Positions 48,843 through 57,729 of a stretch of 64,000 nt of DNA are shown in pieces (positions within the stretch are counted from its first letter, which is position 1; each line of letters starts with the position of its first letter). Source of the stretch: Natronosalvus caseinilyticus (lineage in GTDB: Archaea; Halobacteriota; Halobacteria; Halobacteriales; Natrialbaceae). The stretch lies in NCBI RefSeq assembly GCF_017357105.1, contig NZ_CP071596.1, positions 2,852,001 to 2,916,000 on the forward strand, in the 5' to 3' direction. A program made the translations under genes and the position numbers. The notes under the pieces are model-generated. The model saw only the letters and a program-made list of their open reading frames with translations, searched no databases and was not told the DNA's origin.

Positions 48843-48951
48843 CTGCCTTCCTCGAGGTTGCCCTGACTACCTTCCTCGAGGCCACACGGGACTGACTGCC
48901 TTCCTCGAGGTTGCCCTGACTACCTTCCTCGAGGCCACACGGGACTGACTG
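48825..48951. repeat. 53-bp tandem repeat, 2.4 copies
   Basis: Units at 48825-48877 and 48878-48930 are identical, and 48931-48951 repeats the first 21 bp. Each unit begins GAGGCCACACGGGACTGACT and includes CCTTCCTCGAGGTTGCC. The first copy contains the last codons and stop of the DUF488 gene; the later copies are non-coding tail. This is a recent tandem duplication. Confidence 0.9.
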
Positions 48952-48978
48952 TCGACTCGTCTCGAGACCGAAACCGCC

Positions 48979-49266
48979 TCAGTCCACGTTCTCCGGCGAC
49001 GCACACGACGGCGAGACGACTCGCCCGGCGAGGCGACCGTCCACGACGCGGCCCAGGATTTCGACTTCGACCTCGAGCGGTCCCTCGGGCGGCCGCCCCG
49101 TCGGCGAATCGAGGGTCTCGAGCCCCTCACAGACCACGACGTCCATCGGGCTCCGGTCGGAGGGATGTGCGGCGATCAGCGTTCCGTCGTCGGCGCTCGT
49201 GACCTCGAGGCAGTAGCGTTCCCCGATGCCGAGTGAACCACTGACCAGGTCGCGAATCGACGTCAT
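48979..49266 (-). CDS. Hypothetical protein, zinc-finger operon
   Basis: The 95-residue protein (MTSIRDLVSGSLGIGERYCLEVTSADDGTLIAAHPSDRSPMDVVVCEGLETL...PLEVEVEILGRVVDGRLAGRV) is beta-rich and looks like an OB-like or small barrel fold. I do not recognise the family. It starts 4 bp after the stop of the zinc-finger gene, so the two form an operon. Confidence 0.65.
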   Translation of the reverse strand: MTSIRDLVSGSLGIGERYCLEVTSADDGTLIAAHPSDRSPMDVVVCEGLETLDSPTGRPPEGPLEVEVEILGRVVDGRLAGRVVSPSCASPENVD

Positions 49267-49270
49267 CGGT

Positions 49271-49447
49271 TCAGAGCCGATTGATGTCCACGTCGTCGGG
49301 GTCGTTCGGATTCACCGTGTTGGCGCAGTTCGCACAGAGGCCGACACCCTCCTCGTAGTGGACCCGACAGACGAGGGCGCCGCAGTTGTCACACCGCTCC
49401 TCGGCCGACCGCGTTTCACAGATCTGACAGAGGCCGCTGACGCTCAT
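49271..49447 (-). CDS. Small zinc-finger protein
   Basis: The 58-residue protein contains CQIC (C7, C10), CDNCG (C19, C22), CRVH (C27, H30) and CANC (C38, C41), which can form two zinc sites in the style of haloarchaeal mini zinc-finger proteins. The ATG at 49447 and stop at 49271 give a clean frame. It is the first gene of a two-gene operon. Such proteins affect swarming or biofilm formation in some haloarchaea, but no role can be assigned here. Confidence 0.75.
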   Translation of the reverse strand: MSVSGLCQICETRSAEERCDNCGALVCRVHYEEGVGLCANCANTVNPNDPDDVDINRL

Positions 49448-49532
49448 AGGCGAGGTACGGACTCGAGTGGCTTCAAACCGGTGCCGGCACTGGGGACATA
49501 GTTCGCTCGAGCAGGAGAAACGGTCAATAGTA

Positions 49533-49559
49533 CATTTTCTATAGCAACTTCAGAAAATG
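49533..49559. promoter_or_regulatory. Inverted repeat upstream of the zinc-finger gene
   Basis: CATTTTCT and AGAAAATG are perfect 8-bp arms with an 11-bp spacer, about 86 bp upstream of the ATG at 49447 and in an AT-rich patch. It may be an operator or a transcription-end structure of the gene above. Confidence 0.4.
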
Positions 49560-49696
49560 CATTATTAGCCATCGGGAGAGGAAATGCCGTTCGATGCCCG
49601 CAACGCTGGCCTGAAGAGACGCCGAGGCCCGGAGGGTTGAGTTCTTTCGTGACGCTGGGAACCGGAGTTGAACGCCGTCGAAGGGCTCGTACGCCG

Positions 49697-50746
49697 CTAC
49701 TCGTCTTCGCTGTTCCCGTCGCCGTCGGTACCGGATTCGTCGGTTTTCTCGCCAGTATCTTCCTCAGCCTCTTCCGATTCGTTGGATTCCTCGTCCGCTT
49801 GGTCGTTCGTCTCTTCTCCACCATCCGCTCCGTCGTCGCGTTCTACTTCCTCGACTTCGACGTCCTTGCCTGCGATCCCACTTTCGGAGATTACGGGTTT
49901 CAGGTTGTAATCGGATCCCTGTCCGCGTTTCACGACGTTGATGTCGAAGACGAAACCGACCGGGTCATCGGCACCGATCTCGAACGAGTGGGTAATCTGT
50001 AACTTTTCGCTCGGGAGCTTGACGTTCGCCTGCTCGCCATCGACGATACCCTCGACCGCCGAGACGTGGAGTTCGATCTTTCGGTAGATACCCGGGGACA
50101 GTTCACCCTCGAACACGGAGACCGCTCGCTCGCCGACGAGGTTCGTGAGGTCGACCGTCCTTCCCTCGAGGTCGACGATGTAGAATCCGCGCTTTCGTTC
50201 GACGCCGTCGGAAGTGTCGTTCTCGTCATCGTTGCCTTCCCCGTTTTCATCGCCCTCGTCACCTTCGTCACCGTCGGATTCCCCGTCCGCGTCTACATCC
50301 TCTTCGCCATCGTCACTCGAGTCCTGCTGATCGTCGGCGTCCTCTTCGGTTTCGTTCGATTCCTCGCTTCCGTCTTTTTCAGTTTCGCTCGAGTCCTCGT
50401 CGTCGCCCTCGTCCCCACCACCGTCGAAAATTCGGGCGTAATCGAGCGTGACGTCCAGCCGTTCGAAGTCGCCGATGTCGGCCGGCATGTCGCTGATCAG
50501 CAGTCTGAAATTCCCCTCCTGGGTGCGCTCCTCGGAGCCACCAGTTTGTGACCCATCGTCGGACTGCGTGTCCTGGTCGGGCGTCCCCTCGTCGCTCGAT
50601 TTCTCGGGACTGTCACCGGACGTACACCCGGCGAGCGCCGTCGCACCGACGCTACCGCCGGCGGCGATGAACGCTCGGCGTCCCACGCCGGGTTTCGATT
50701 GGTGGTTCGCCCGCCTCGACTCGTCGCTTTCTCGATCGTTTGGCAT
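49697..50746 (-). CDS. DUF4382 lipoprotein with acidic linkers
   Basis: The 349-residue protein has a Tat-like lipoprotein signal (GRRAFIAAGGSVGATALAGC, Cys41). Its DUF4382-like domain (FRLLISDMPADIGDFERLDVTLDYARIFD, then GFYIVDLEGRTVDLTNLVGERAVSVFEGELSPGIYRKIELHVS) is split by about 75 residues of Asp/Glu/Ser, and a second acidic tail follows. The inserts may be adaptation to high salt or flexible surface spacers. It should be exported folded and anchored outside the membrane. The function is unknown. Confidence 0.82.
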   Translation of the reverse strand: MPNDRESDESRRANHQSKPGVGRRAFIAAGGSVGATALAGCTSGDSPEKSSDEGTPDQDTQSDDGSQTGGSEERTQEGNFRLLISDMPADIGDFERLDVTLDYARIFDGGGDEGDDEDSSETEKDGSEESNETEEDADDQQDSSDDGEEDVDADGESDGDEGDEGDENGEGNDDENDTSDGVERKRGFYIVDLEGRTVDLTNLVGERAVSVFEGELSPGIYRKIELHVSAVEGIVDGEQANVKLPSEKLQITHSFEIGADDPVGFVFDINVVKRGQGSDYNLKPVISESGIAGKDVEVEEVERDDGADGGEETNDQADEESNESEEAEEDTGEKTDESGTDGDGNSEDE

Positions 50747-51102
50747 TACTCCTTCCAGACAGGAACCGGGTAAAGCAGTGCCGTTCGTTCTGGAGATTCA
50801 GAATCGTTTGTGAACGGTTTTGCTTCCGTGCTCAAAGGGCTGAAATGCCCGCCAGACAGCCCAACGATCGGTTCGAACAGAAGGTCGAACGAAAGAGCGT
50901 TCGTTTTAAGCTCGAGGCCGCGTCCCGGCTACACGTCGTCACCACTCGGCCCGCCACCGCTCGGCTTGCCAACCCTGGGCCGAATCACTCAGTGAACGCA
51001 AACGGTCGCGTATTCGACGCGGGGGTCGACGACACTTCGAGGCGAGACCGACGTGTGTTCGGTCGCCGCATCCTTTAGGCCGCTCGAGTCCCTATCTCGA
51101 GT
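50747..51102. other. Intergenic region without supported genes
   Basis: Divergent promoter space between the lipoprotein and J-domain genes. Open frames here lack family features. No repeat was noticed. Confidence 0.45.
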
Positions 51103-51681
51103 GTGCAACGGTCACCGATCGTGTTGCTCGTCGCCGCGCTGTTCGCGGGCATGACGGCCCTGCTCGTGATCGGCTCGTTCGTCTCGCGCTCGCCGATTCC
51201 GTTCGTCGTCGCGGTTCCGCTCGGAGCAACGGCCTACTTCATGTACTACCACGGCAGCGGAAAACTCCTCGAGAGCCTTCGCCGTCGCCAGGTACGGAGT
51301 CGCCAGCGACAGCACGAACGGACGCGACACGCCCGGGGCAACCGCGACCGCGGCGGCTTCGGAGCCGGTCCACGTGCTCGAGGCGACCCGCGAACGCGTG
51401 GGGAGCGCGAGGCCCGGTTCGGTGTCGGTCTGGGTGGGGATGGGTCCGGATCTGGCCCCACAGGCTGGCGCAGTGAAGATCCCCGAAATCGAGTGTCCGC
51501 GACCTCGAGTGAGCCGACGACCGCCGAAGCCCGGAGCGTGCTCGGCGTCGACCCGACGGCCGACCAGGCAACGATCAAGCGGGCCTATCGAGACCGCGTC
51601 AAGGACGTTCACCCCGACCGCGGCGGCGACGAGGCGGAGTTCAAGCGGGTGACGGCGGCCTACGATCGCCTCCGCGAGTGA
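51103..51681 (+). CDS. Membrane-anchored J-domain protein
   Basis: The 192-residue protein (GTG start) has two N-terminal hydrophobic helices (about 5-26 and 30-48), a long Arg/Gly-rich linker, and a C-terminal J-domain. The J-domain (ARSVLGVDPTADQATIKRAYRDRVKDVHPDRGGDEAEFKRVTAAYDRL) contains the HPD tripeptide needed to stimulate DnaK. It probably recruits Hsp70 to the membrane. Confidence 0.85.
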   Translation: MQRSPIVLLVAALFAGMTALLVIGSFVSRSPIPFVVAVPLGATAYFMYYHGSGKLLESLRRRQVRSRQRQHERTRHARGNRDRGGFGAGPRARGDPRTRGEREARFGVGLGGDGSGSGPTGWRSEDPRNRVSATSSEPTTAEARSVLGVDPTADQATIKRAYRDRVKDVHPDRGGDEAEFKRVTAAYDRLRE

Positions 51682-51773
51682 AGACATGACACTCTGTGTC
51701 ACAGTCTCCCTCGAGAGAGACACGTTGACATTCGGCAGGAAGGCTTTTGCCGTGTGACTCGCTATCACCGGAT

Positions 51774-53375
51774 ATGAGCCGTGACCGGGCCCTGCTGGAG
51801 CGGGCCCTGGAACGTGGCGAACAGGACGGTGGGAACGTCGAGTTCAAGGAACGACTGCTCGAGTCGATCCACCTCGAAGGGGGGCGACGGGAGAGTCTCG
51901 CCGCACAGCTCCGTCACCGGGTCCTCTCGGGCGACGGCGAGGCGACGTACGTCGTCGGCGTCACCGACGACGGCGGCCTCGCCGGCATCGACGTCGACAC
52001 CTTCTCGGAGTCGATGGACGTGCTCTCGCTGCTCGCGGAGGAAGCCGAGTGTCACATCGAGGACGTCCAGACCTGGGGGATCGAGGGCGGCGTCGTCGGC
52101 ATCGCCCTGATCCGCGAGGGCGCCGTCCTCGAGACGGACGACCAGCACGTCGTCGTCGGGACGGCCGGTCACGTCGACCACGGAAAGAGCACCCTGGTTG
52201 GCTCGCTCGTCACCGGCCGCCCGGACGACGGCGACGGCGCGACGCGGGCCTTCCTCGACGTCCAGCCCCACGAGGTCGAGCGGGGGCTGTCCGCGGACCT
52301 CTCCTACGCCGTCTACGGCTTCGACGACGATGGCCCGGTGCACGTCGTGAATCCGAACCGAAAACAGGACCGCGCGGCCGTCGTCGAAGAGGCCGACCGC
52401 CTCGTCTCGTTCGTCGACACCGTCGGTCACGAGCCCTGGCTCCGGACCACGATCCGCGGCCTCGTCGGACAGAAACTCGACTACGGCCTGCTCGTGGTCG
52501 CCGCCGACGACGGGCCGACGCGCACGACACGCGAACACCTGGGGGTGTTACTCGCCACGGAACTCCCCACGGTGGTCGCGCTCACCAAGACCGACCTCGT
52601 CGACGACGACCGCATCGAGGAGGTCGTCCTCGAGGTCGAGCGCCTCCTCCGGGACGTCGGCAAGTCCCCGCTCCGGGTTGGCCGTCACGGCGTCGACGCC
52701 GCCGTCGAGGAAATTGGCGACACCGTCGTCCCCATCGTCGAAACCAGCGCAATCACGATGGACGGCCTCGACGTCCTGGACGAACTGTTCGACCGACTGC
52801 CGAAGACCGCCAGTGACGACGGCGAGTTCCGGATGTACATCGACCGGAGCTACGCCGTGACCGGCGTCGGCGCCGTCGCCTCGGGGACGGTCATGCGCGG
52901 CGAAGTCGAGGCAGGCGACGAACTCCTGCTCGGACCGATGGCCGACGGCTCGTTCCGCGAGGTCGAGGTTCGTTCGATCGAGATGCACTACCACCGCGTG
53001 GATCAGGCCCAGTCTGGGCGGATCGTCGGCATCGCGCTCAAGGGCGTCGAGGAGGCGGAGATCGAGCGCGGGATGGTCCTCCTGCCCGGCGACGCCGATC
53101 CCACGCCCGTTCGTGAGTTCGAGGCCGAGGTGATGGTGCTCAACCACCCCACGCGAATCGGCGACGGCTACGAACCCGTCGTCCACCTCGAGACCATCGG
53201 CGAGGCCGCGGCGTTCTATCCCGAGGACGGGCGCCTCCTGCCGGGCGACAAGGGCACAACCCGGGTGCGGTTCAAGTTCCGCTCGTACCTCGTCGAGGAG
53301 GGCCAGAAGTTCGTCTTCCGCGAGGGTCGGAGCAAGGGCGTCGGGACGGTGACGGACATCTCACCGACGACGTAA
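51774..53375 (+). CDS. GTPBP1-like translational GTPase
   Basis: The 533-residue protein has an N-terminal region (about 1-125), then an EF-Tu-like G domain with GHVDHGKS (132-139), DTVGHE (G3) and TKTD (G4), and two beta-barrel domains (MYIDRSYAVTGVGAVASGTVMRGEVEAGDELLLGP; TTRVRFKFRSYLVEEGQKFVFREGRSKGVGTV). The order matches the GTPBP1/GTPBP2 family of archaeal and eukaryotic GTPases. A role in RNA or ribosome quality control is inferred from the family. The ATG at 51774 is chosen. Confidence 0.9.
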   Translation: MSRDRALLERALERGEQDGGNVEFKERLLESIHLEGGRRESLAAQLRHRVLSGDGEATYVVGVTDDGGLAGIDVDTFSESMDVLSLLAEEAECHIEDVQTWGIEGGVVGIALIREGAVLETDDQHVVVGTAGHVDHGKSTLVGSLVTGRPDDGDGATRAFLDVQPHEVERGLSADLSYAVYGFDDDGPVHVVNPNRKQDRAAVVEEADRLVSFVDTVGHEPWLRTTIRGLVGQKLDYGLLVVAADDGPTRTTREHLGVLLATELPTVVALTKTDLVDDDRIEEVVLEVERLLRDVGKSPLRVGRHGVDAAVEEIGDTVVPIVETSAITMDGLDVLDELFDRLPKTASDDGEFRMYIDRSYAVTGVGAVASGTVMRGEVEAGDELLLGPMADGSFREVEVRSIEMHYHRVDQAQSGRIVGIALKGVEEAEIERGMVLLPGDADPTPVREFEAEVMVLNHPTRIGDGYEPVVHLETIGEAAAFYPEDGRLLPGDKGTTRVRFKFRSYLVEEGQKFVFREGRSKGVGTVTDISPTT

Positions 53376-53388
53376 TCGGAGATTCGGC

Positions 53389-53928
53389 CTAATCGGATTC
53401 ACTCTCCATATCCGGCTCGAGCGTCCCACGCTCGAGAACCTCGGACGTCTCGGCGTACCGCCCCGCGAGTTCCACGTAGTGATCCGCAGCGGTTGCCCAC
53501 GGCGAATTCTCGACCTCCTTTCTGACTTTGGCGGGGGCACCGACGACCAGCACCGACTCGGGGACAGTGGTGTCCTCTGTGACGACACTATTTGCAGCGA
53601 CCAGGCTCTCCGCGCCGACCGTCGCCCGGTCGAGGACGATTGCCCCCATCCCGACCATCGCCCGCTCGCCAACCGTCGCGGCGTGGACGATCGCGTTGTG
53701 GCCGACGGTCGCGTAGGGGCCAATCGTCGACCCCTCGTGAACTGTCGCGTTGTCCTGGACGTTCGCGCCTTCCTCGAGGACGATTTCGCCGTGGTCGCCC
53801 CGGAGCACGGCCCCCGGCCAGACGCTAGCGTCGGCTTCGATCGTGACGTTACCGATGACGTCTGCGCGCTCGTCGACGTATGCCGAATCCGCGATCGTCG
53901 GTTCTCGGCCGTCGAAGGATCGGATCAT
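53389..53928 (-). CDS. Gamma-carbonic-anhydrase-like acyltransferase-fold protein
   Basis: The 179-residue protein is a left-handed beta helix with hexapeptide repeats (YVDERADVIGNVTIEADASVWPGAVLRGD, VQDNATVHEG, IGPYATVGHNAIVHAATVGERAMVGMGAIV). Gamma-CA metal-ligand positions H68 (NATVHEG), H86 (VGHNAIVH) and H91 are present. Family members are trimeric metal enzymes or paralogues such as PaaY/YrdA. Carbonic anhydrase activity is possible but not certain. Confidence 0.85.
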   Translation of the reverse strand: MIRSFDGREPTIADSAYVDERADVIGNVTIEADASVWPGAVLRGDHGEIVLEEGANVQDNATVHEGSTIGPYATVGHNAIVHAATVGERAMVGMGAIVLDRATVGAESLVAANSVVTEDTTVPESVLVVGAPAKVRKEVENSPWATAADHYVELAGRYAETSEVLERGTLEPDMESESD

Positions 53929-54513
53929 GAACCAAATTAGCGCTGGCTCGAGTAAGGGTTACTGGTACTCGCCGAGCACACATGTCTAATTCAAATAATA
54001 GTCTTTACTGTGTTATATCAATATACAATTTGTACCGTCCGATGGAGATGGTCGAATCGATCCTGTCGGCGTTAAACGATCGTTCAGGGGCTAAATCTGT
54101 TCTCGAGGAGGTATACGGTCGATGAGGAACGATATTCGTGAGAACGTTCGCGAATGGCAGAGCACCGATCGACTGTAGCGGGAAGGCGTTCGAATGTGGC
54201 GATATATCGATTGAATATGGCCAATAGAAGCAATACAGATGGCACACATTCGAAAAGAGCGGATTCCACTGAGCGCTAGCAGAACGAACAGCAGAAAACA
54301 TCGAATTTTATATGGTTAGGTGAAAATACCATTTTATATATCTTTCTTGTACCGAAACGCGCCCACGACCCGTCCGAACCGATGCTAGCGATTCGAATAC
54401 GATCGACGAACGAGAGAGTGGTGAGTTGTTAGCAAATTGAGGGGGATCCCGGCGGCGGGTCGACGTGGGACCCGAAAGTCAAAGACGCGGCAACTCATAG
54501 CGGGAACCAAGCG
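53929..54513. other. AT-rich intergenic region
   Basis: This 585-bp gap has no supported gene. A strong TATA-like TTTTATATATC is at 54332-54342, about 170 bp upstream of the next ATG, suggesting either a long leader or an unannotated short transcript. Confidence 0.45.
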
Positions 54514-57500
54514 ATGGCACGCAACGATGCCGGGGGCCGAGACGACGGTACAGCGCTCGCGCTCGACGACCGGTCGAACTACGACTACGTTAGCGACGAC
54601 CTCAAGCGCCCTGACCTGGTCGAGGATCTCCGTCGCCGAATCGATGGCGAGGTGCGATTCGACGTGTACACTCGACAGCTGTACGCGACAGATGCGTCTG
54701 CCTACGAGGTAACACCCATCGGCGTCGTCTTTCCGCGAACCACGGCGGAAGTCGCCTCGGTGGTCAGTTACTGTGCCGATCGGGAGATTCCGGTGCTCCC
54801 TCGTGGCGGCGGCACGAGCCTCGCGGGTCAGACGGTCAACGAGGCAATCGTGCTGGATTTCACGCGCCACATGGACGGCATCCTCGAAGTCGACGCCGAT
54901 GCAAAAATCGCTCGCACGCAGGCTGGAACGGTTCTCGAGGATCTGAACCAGCGACTCGCCCCCGACGGTCTGAAATTCGCGCCGGATCCCGCTTCCGGCA
55001 ATCGGAGCGTAATCGGCGGGGCGATCGGAAACAATTCGACCGGGGCTCACTCCCTCAAATACGGCAAGACCGACGCCTACGTCGAGTCCTGCGAGGTCGT
55101 GCTCGCCGACGGGTCTGTCGAAACCTTCGGGGAGGTGACCGTATCGAAACTGCGCGAACGAGCAGACGCCAGAGCCGACGACATCCTGCCGCGAATCTAC
55201 GCCGGCGTCCTCACGATTATCGACGACCACGCCGACGACGTCGAGGTGCGATATCCGGCGCTCAAGCGCAACGTCTCGGGATACAACCTCGACCGACTGC
55301 TCGAGGAGGCCGAGACGGGATCGGTAAACCTCGCACGACTGCTCGCCGGCAGCGAGGGGACGCTCGCGATCGTGACGGAGGCGACGGTCGCCCTCGAGCC
55401 GGTTCCCGAGACGAAGGCCATCGCGCTGCTGACCTACGAGCGCTTACACGACGCCGTCGCCGACGTCGAACCCGTCCTCAAGCACGAACCGGCGGCCGTC
55501 GAACTCATCGACGACATGCTGCTCGAATTAGCGAGCGAGACGGCCGAGTTCGCGGAGGTTGTCTCGGTGCTGCCCGACGAGACGAACGCGGCGTTGCTCG
55601 TGGAGTTCTACGCGAGCGACGACCGGAAGGGAAGGGAGAAGGTCGCGAGATTGGTCGACGATCGGGTCCGATCCGGCGAGCGCGAGCGAGCGCGAACCGA
55701 CGACGGAGGGTCGGAAAACGAAGGGCGGAGCGGGCGCAATGCGACCGCCCTCGAGGCGCTCGAGGCCCACGAATCCGACGAGCGGGCGACGTTCTGGAAG
55801 ATGCGCAAGGCCGCGAACCCGATCTTGCTCTCGCGAACCTCCGACGCCAAACACATCAGCTTTATCGAGGACTGCGCCGTTCCCGCCGAGCACTTGCCCG
55901 CGTTCGTCGACAGGTTCCAGGACGTGCTCGAGAAGTCCGGCACGTTCGCCTCGTTTTACGGCCACGCCGGCCCCGGCGTGTTGCACATTCGCCCGCTCAT
56001 CGACGCGAAGTCGGCGAAGGATCGGGAGACGATGGTGGCCATCTCGGACGCGGTGACCGACCTCGTGGTCGAGTTCGGCGGGGCGGTCTCGGGCGAACAC
56101 GGCGACGGCCGGGCCCGAACCCAGTGGAACCGGAAGCTCTACGGCGACGTGCTCTGGAAGGCGTTTCGCGACCTGAAGACTGCGTTCGACCCCGACTGGC
56201 TCCTGAATCCAGGCCAGGTCTGCGGCGACGTCGACATGACCGAGAACCTCCGGTTCGACGGCGAGTACGCGTTCGATGCAGGGTTCGAACCCGCCCTCGA
56301 GTGGGACAACGAAAATGGCATGCAGGGGATGGTCGAGCTCTGTCACGGCTGTGGCGGCTGTCGCGGTACCCAGGAGAACACCGGCGGCGTGATGTGTCCA
56401 ACCTACCGGGCCGCCGACGAGGAGATCACCACCACACGGGGGCGGGCGAACATGCTCCGGCAGGCCATGAGCGGCGACCTGCCGGACGACCCGACGGACG
56501 AGGAGTTCGCCACTGAGGTGCTCGACCTCTGTATCGGCTGCAAGGGCTGCGCGAAGGATTGCCCGAGCGAGGTCGACATGGCTAAACTCAAAGCAGAAGT
56601 GAGCCACGCTCGTCACCAGCGAGAGGGGGCGAGTCTCCGCGATCGGCTCTTCGCGAACGTCGATACGCTCGCTCGAATCGGGAGCGCGACCGCACCGCTC
56701 TCGAACGTCCTCCCCTCACTGCCGGGGGGTCGCCTCGTCGCGGAACGAACGCTCGGCATCGCCCGCGAACGAACGCTACCGACGTTCGAGCGGGAGACGC
56801 TCCAGGACTGGTTTCGAGCGCGCGACGGCTCTCGAGTCCCCCGCTCGACGGCCGACCGCCGCGCCGTTCTCTTCCCGGACACGTATACGAACTACAGTCA
56901 CCCCGAGGTCGGAAAGGCCGCGATACGGGTGTTCGAGGGGGCGAACGTCCACGTCAGTCTCGCCGGCCAGACGGACAGCGGTCGGCCCGCTCATTCGAAG
57001 GGATTTCTCGAGAAATCGCGCCGAACGGCCGCCGAAAACGTCGACGCGCTCGCACCCCTCGTGGAGAACGGGTGGGACGTCGTTCTCGTCGAACCGTCCG
57101 ACGCCGTCATGTTTCAGTCCGACTATCTCGATTTGCTCTCGGGAGGCGACGTCGAGACCGTCGCCGAACACACCTACGGCGTCTGCGAGTACCTCGACGG
57201 GTTCGGGCTGGACGAGTCGATCGACTTCGACGCCCCATCAGTCTCGCTCTCGTATCACGGGCACTGCCACCAGAAGGCGACGAAGAAGGACCACCACGCG
57301 GTCGGCGTCCTTCGTCGAGCGGGCTTCGCCGTCGATCCGATCGACTCGACGTGCTGTGGGATGGCCGGCACCTTCGGCTACGAGTCCGAACACCACGCGA
57401 TGAGTACGGCCATCGGCGAAATTCTCGAGGGGCAACTCGGAGAGAGCACGGGAGATGTCGTCGTTGCCCCCGGGGCCTCCTGCCGAACCCAGCTCGATGA

Positions 57501-57594
57501 CCTCGAGGTCGACACCAATCACGACCTGCTCTCGGCAGACGGCCAGGGTCCGCCGACGCCGGTTCAGGTGCTCGCGGACGCGCTCCCGCGGTAG
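54514..57594 (+). CDS. FAD/Fe-S D-lactate-dehydrogenase-like oxidoreductase
   Basis: The 1026-residue protein fuses a PCMH FAD domain (VLPRGGGTSLAGQTV, GGAIGNNSTGAHSLKYGK) and a FAD-oxidase C-terminal domain (to about 570) with two 4Fe-4S motifs (CHGCGGCRGTQENTGGVMCP and CIGCKGCAKDCPSE) and a CCG domain (SLSYHGHCHQ, STCCGMAGTFGYESEHH). This is the Dld/GlpC-like architecture that oxidises D-2-hydroxy acids such as D-lactate or 2-hydroxyglutarate and passes electrons to the membrane. The acidic insert at about 390-415 (ERERARTDDGGSENEG) is halophile-like. Confidence 0.9.
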   Translation: MARNDAGGRDDGTALALDDRSNYDYVSDDLKRPDLVEDLRRRIDGEVRFDVYTRQLYATDASAYEVTPIGVVFPRTTAEVASVVSYCADREIPVLPRGGGTSLAGQTVNEAIVLDFTRHMDGILEVDADAKIARTQAGTVLEDLNQRLAPDGLKFAPDPASGNRSVIGGAIGNNSTGAHSLKYGKTDAYVESCEVVLADGSVETFGEVTVSKLRERADARADDILPRIYAGVLTIIDDHADDVEVRYPALKRNVSGYNLDRLLEEAETGSVNLARLLAGSEGTLAIVTEATVALEPVPETKAIALLTYERLHDAVADVEPVLKHEPAAVELIDDMLLELASETAEFAEVVSVLPDETNAALLVEFYASDDRKGREKVARLVDDRVRSGERERARTDDGGSENEGRSGRNATALEALEAHESDERATFWKMRKAANPILLSRTSDAKHISFIEDCAVPAEHLPAFVDRFQDVLEKSGTFASFYGHAGPGVLHIRPLIDAKSAKDRETMVAISDAVTDLVVEFGGAVSGEHGDGRARTQWNRKLYGDVLWKAFRDLKTAFDPDWLLNPGQVCGDVDMTENLRFDGEYAFDAGFEPALEWDNENGMQGMVELCHGCGGCRGTQENTGGVMCPTYRAADEEITTTRGRANMLRQAMSGDLPDDPTDEEFATEVLDLCIGCKGCAKDCPSEVDMAKLKAEVSHARHQREGASLRDRLFANVDTLARIGSATAPLSNVLPSLPGGRLVAERTLGIARERTLPTFERETLQDWFRARDGSRVPRSTADRRAVLFPDTYTNYSHPEVGKAAIRVFEGANVHVSLAGQTDSGRPAHSKGFLEKSRRTAAENVDALAPLVENGWDVVLVEPSDAVMFQSDYLDLLSGGDVETVAEHTYGVCEYLDGFGLDESIDFDAPSVSLSYHGHCHQKATKKDHHAVGVLRRAGFAVDPIDSTCCGMAGTFGYESEHHAMSTAIGEILEGQLGESTGDVVVAPGASCRTQLDDLEVDTNHDLLSADGQGPPTPVQVLADALPR

Positions 57595-57729
57595 GCGATA
57601 ACCGGTATCGGTAATCCGTTATCGGTATCTCGACTGTTCGAAAAATCGATAGCGAGATCGCGTGGAGTCCGAGCGAGCGAAACGCGCGCTCAAACGAGCG
57701 AAACGCGTCGATGATCGCCTGTAACGCGC

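Noticed and set aside
48825-48951. Possible short CRISPR-like repeat
   Set aside because: Units are directly adjacent and identical over their full 53 bp with no unique spacers, so this is a tandem duplication.
49900-50420. Acidic Ser/Asp/Glu codon repeats as a separate gene or repeat element
   Set aside because: They are in-frame linkers within the DUF4382 lipoprotein, typical of halophile surface proteins.
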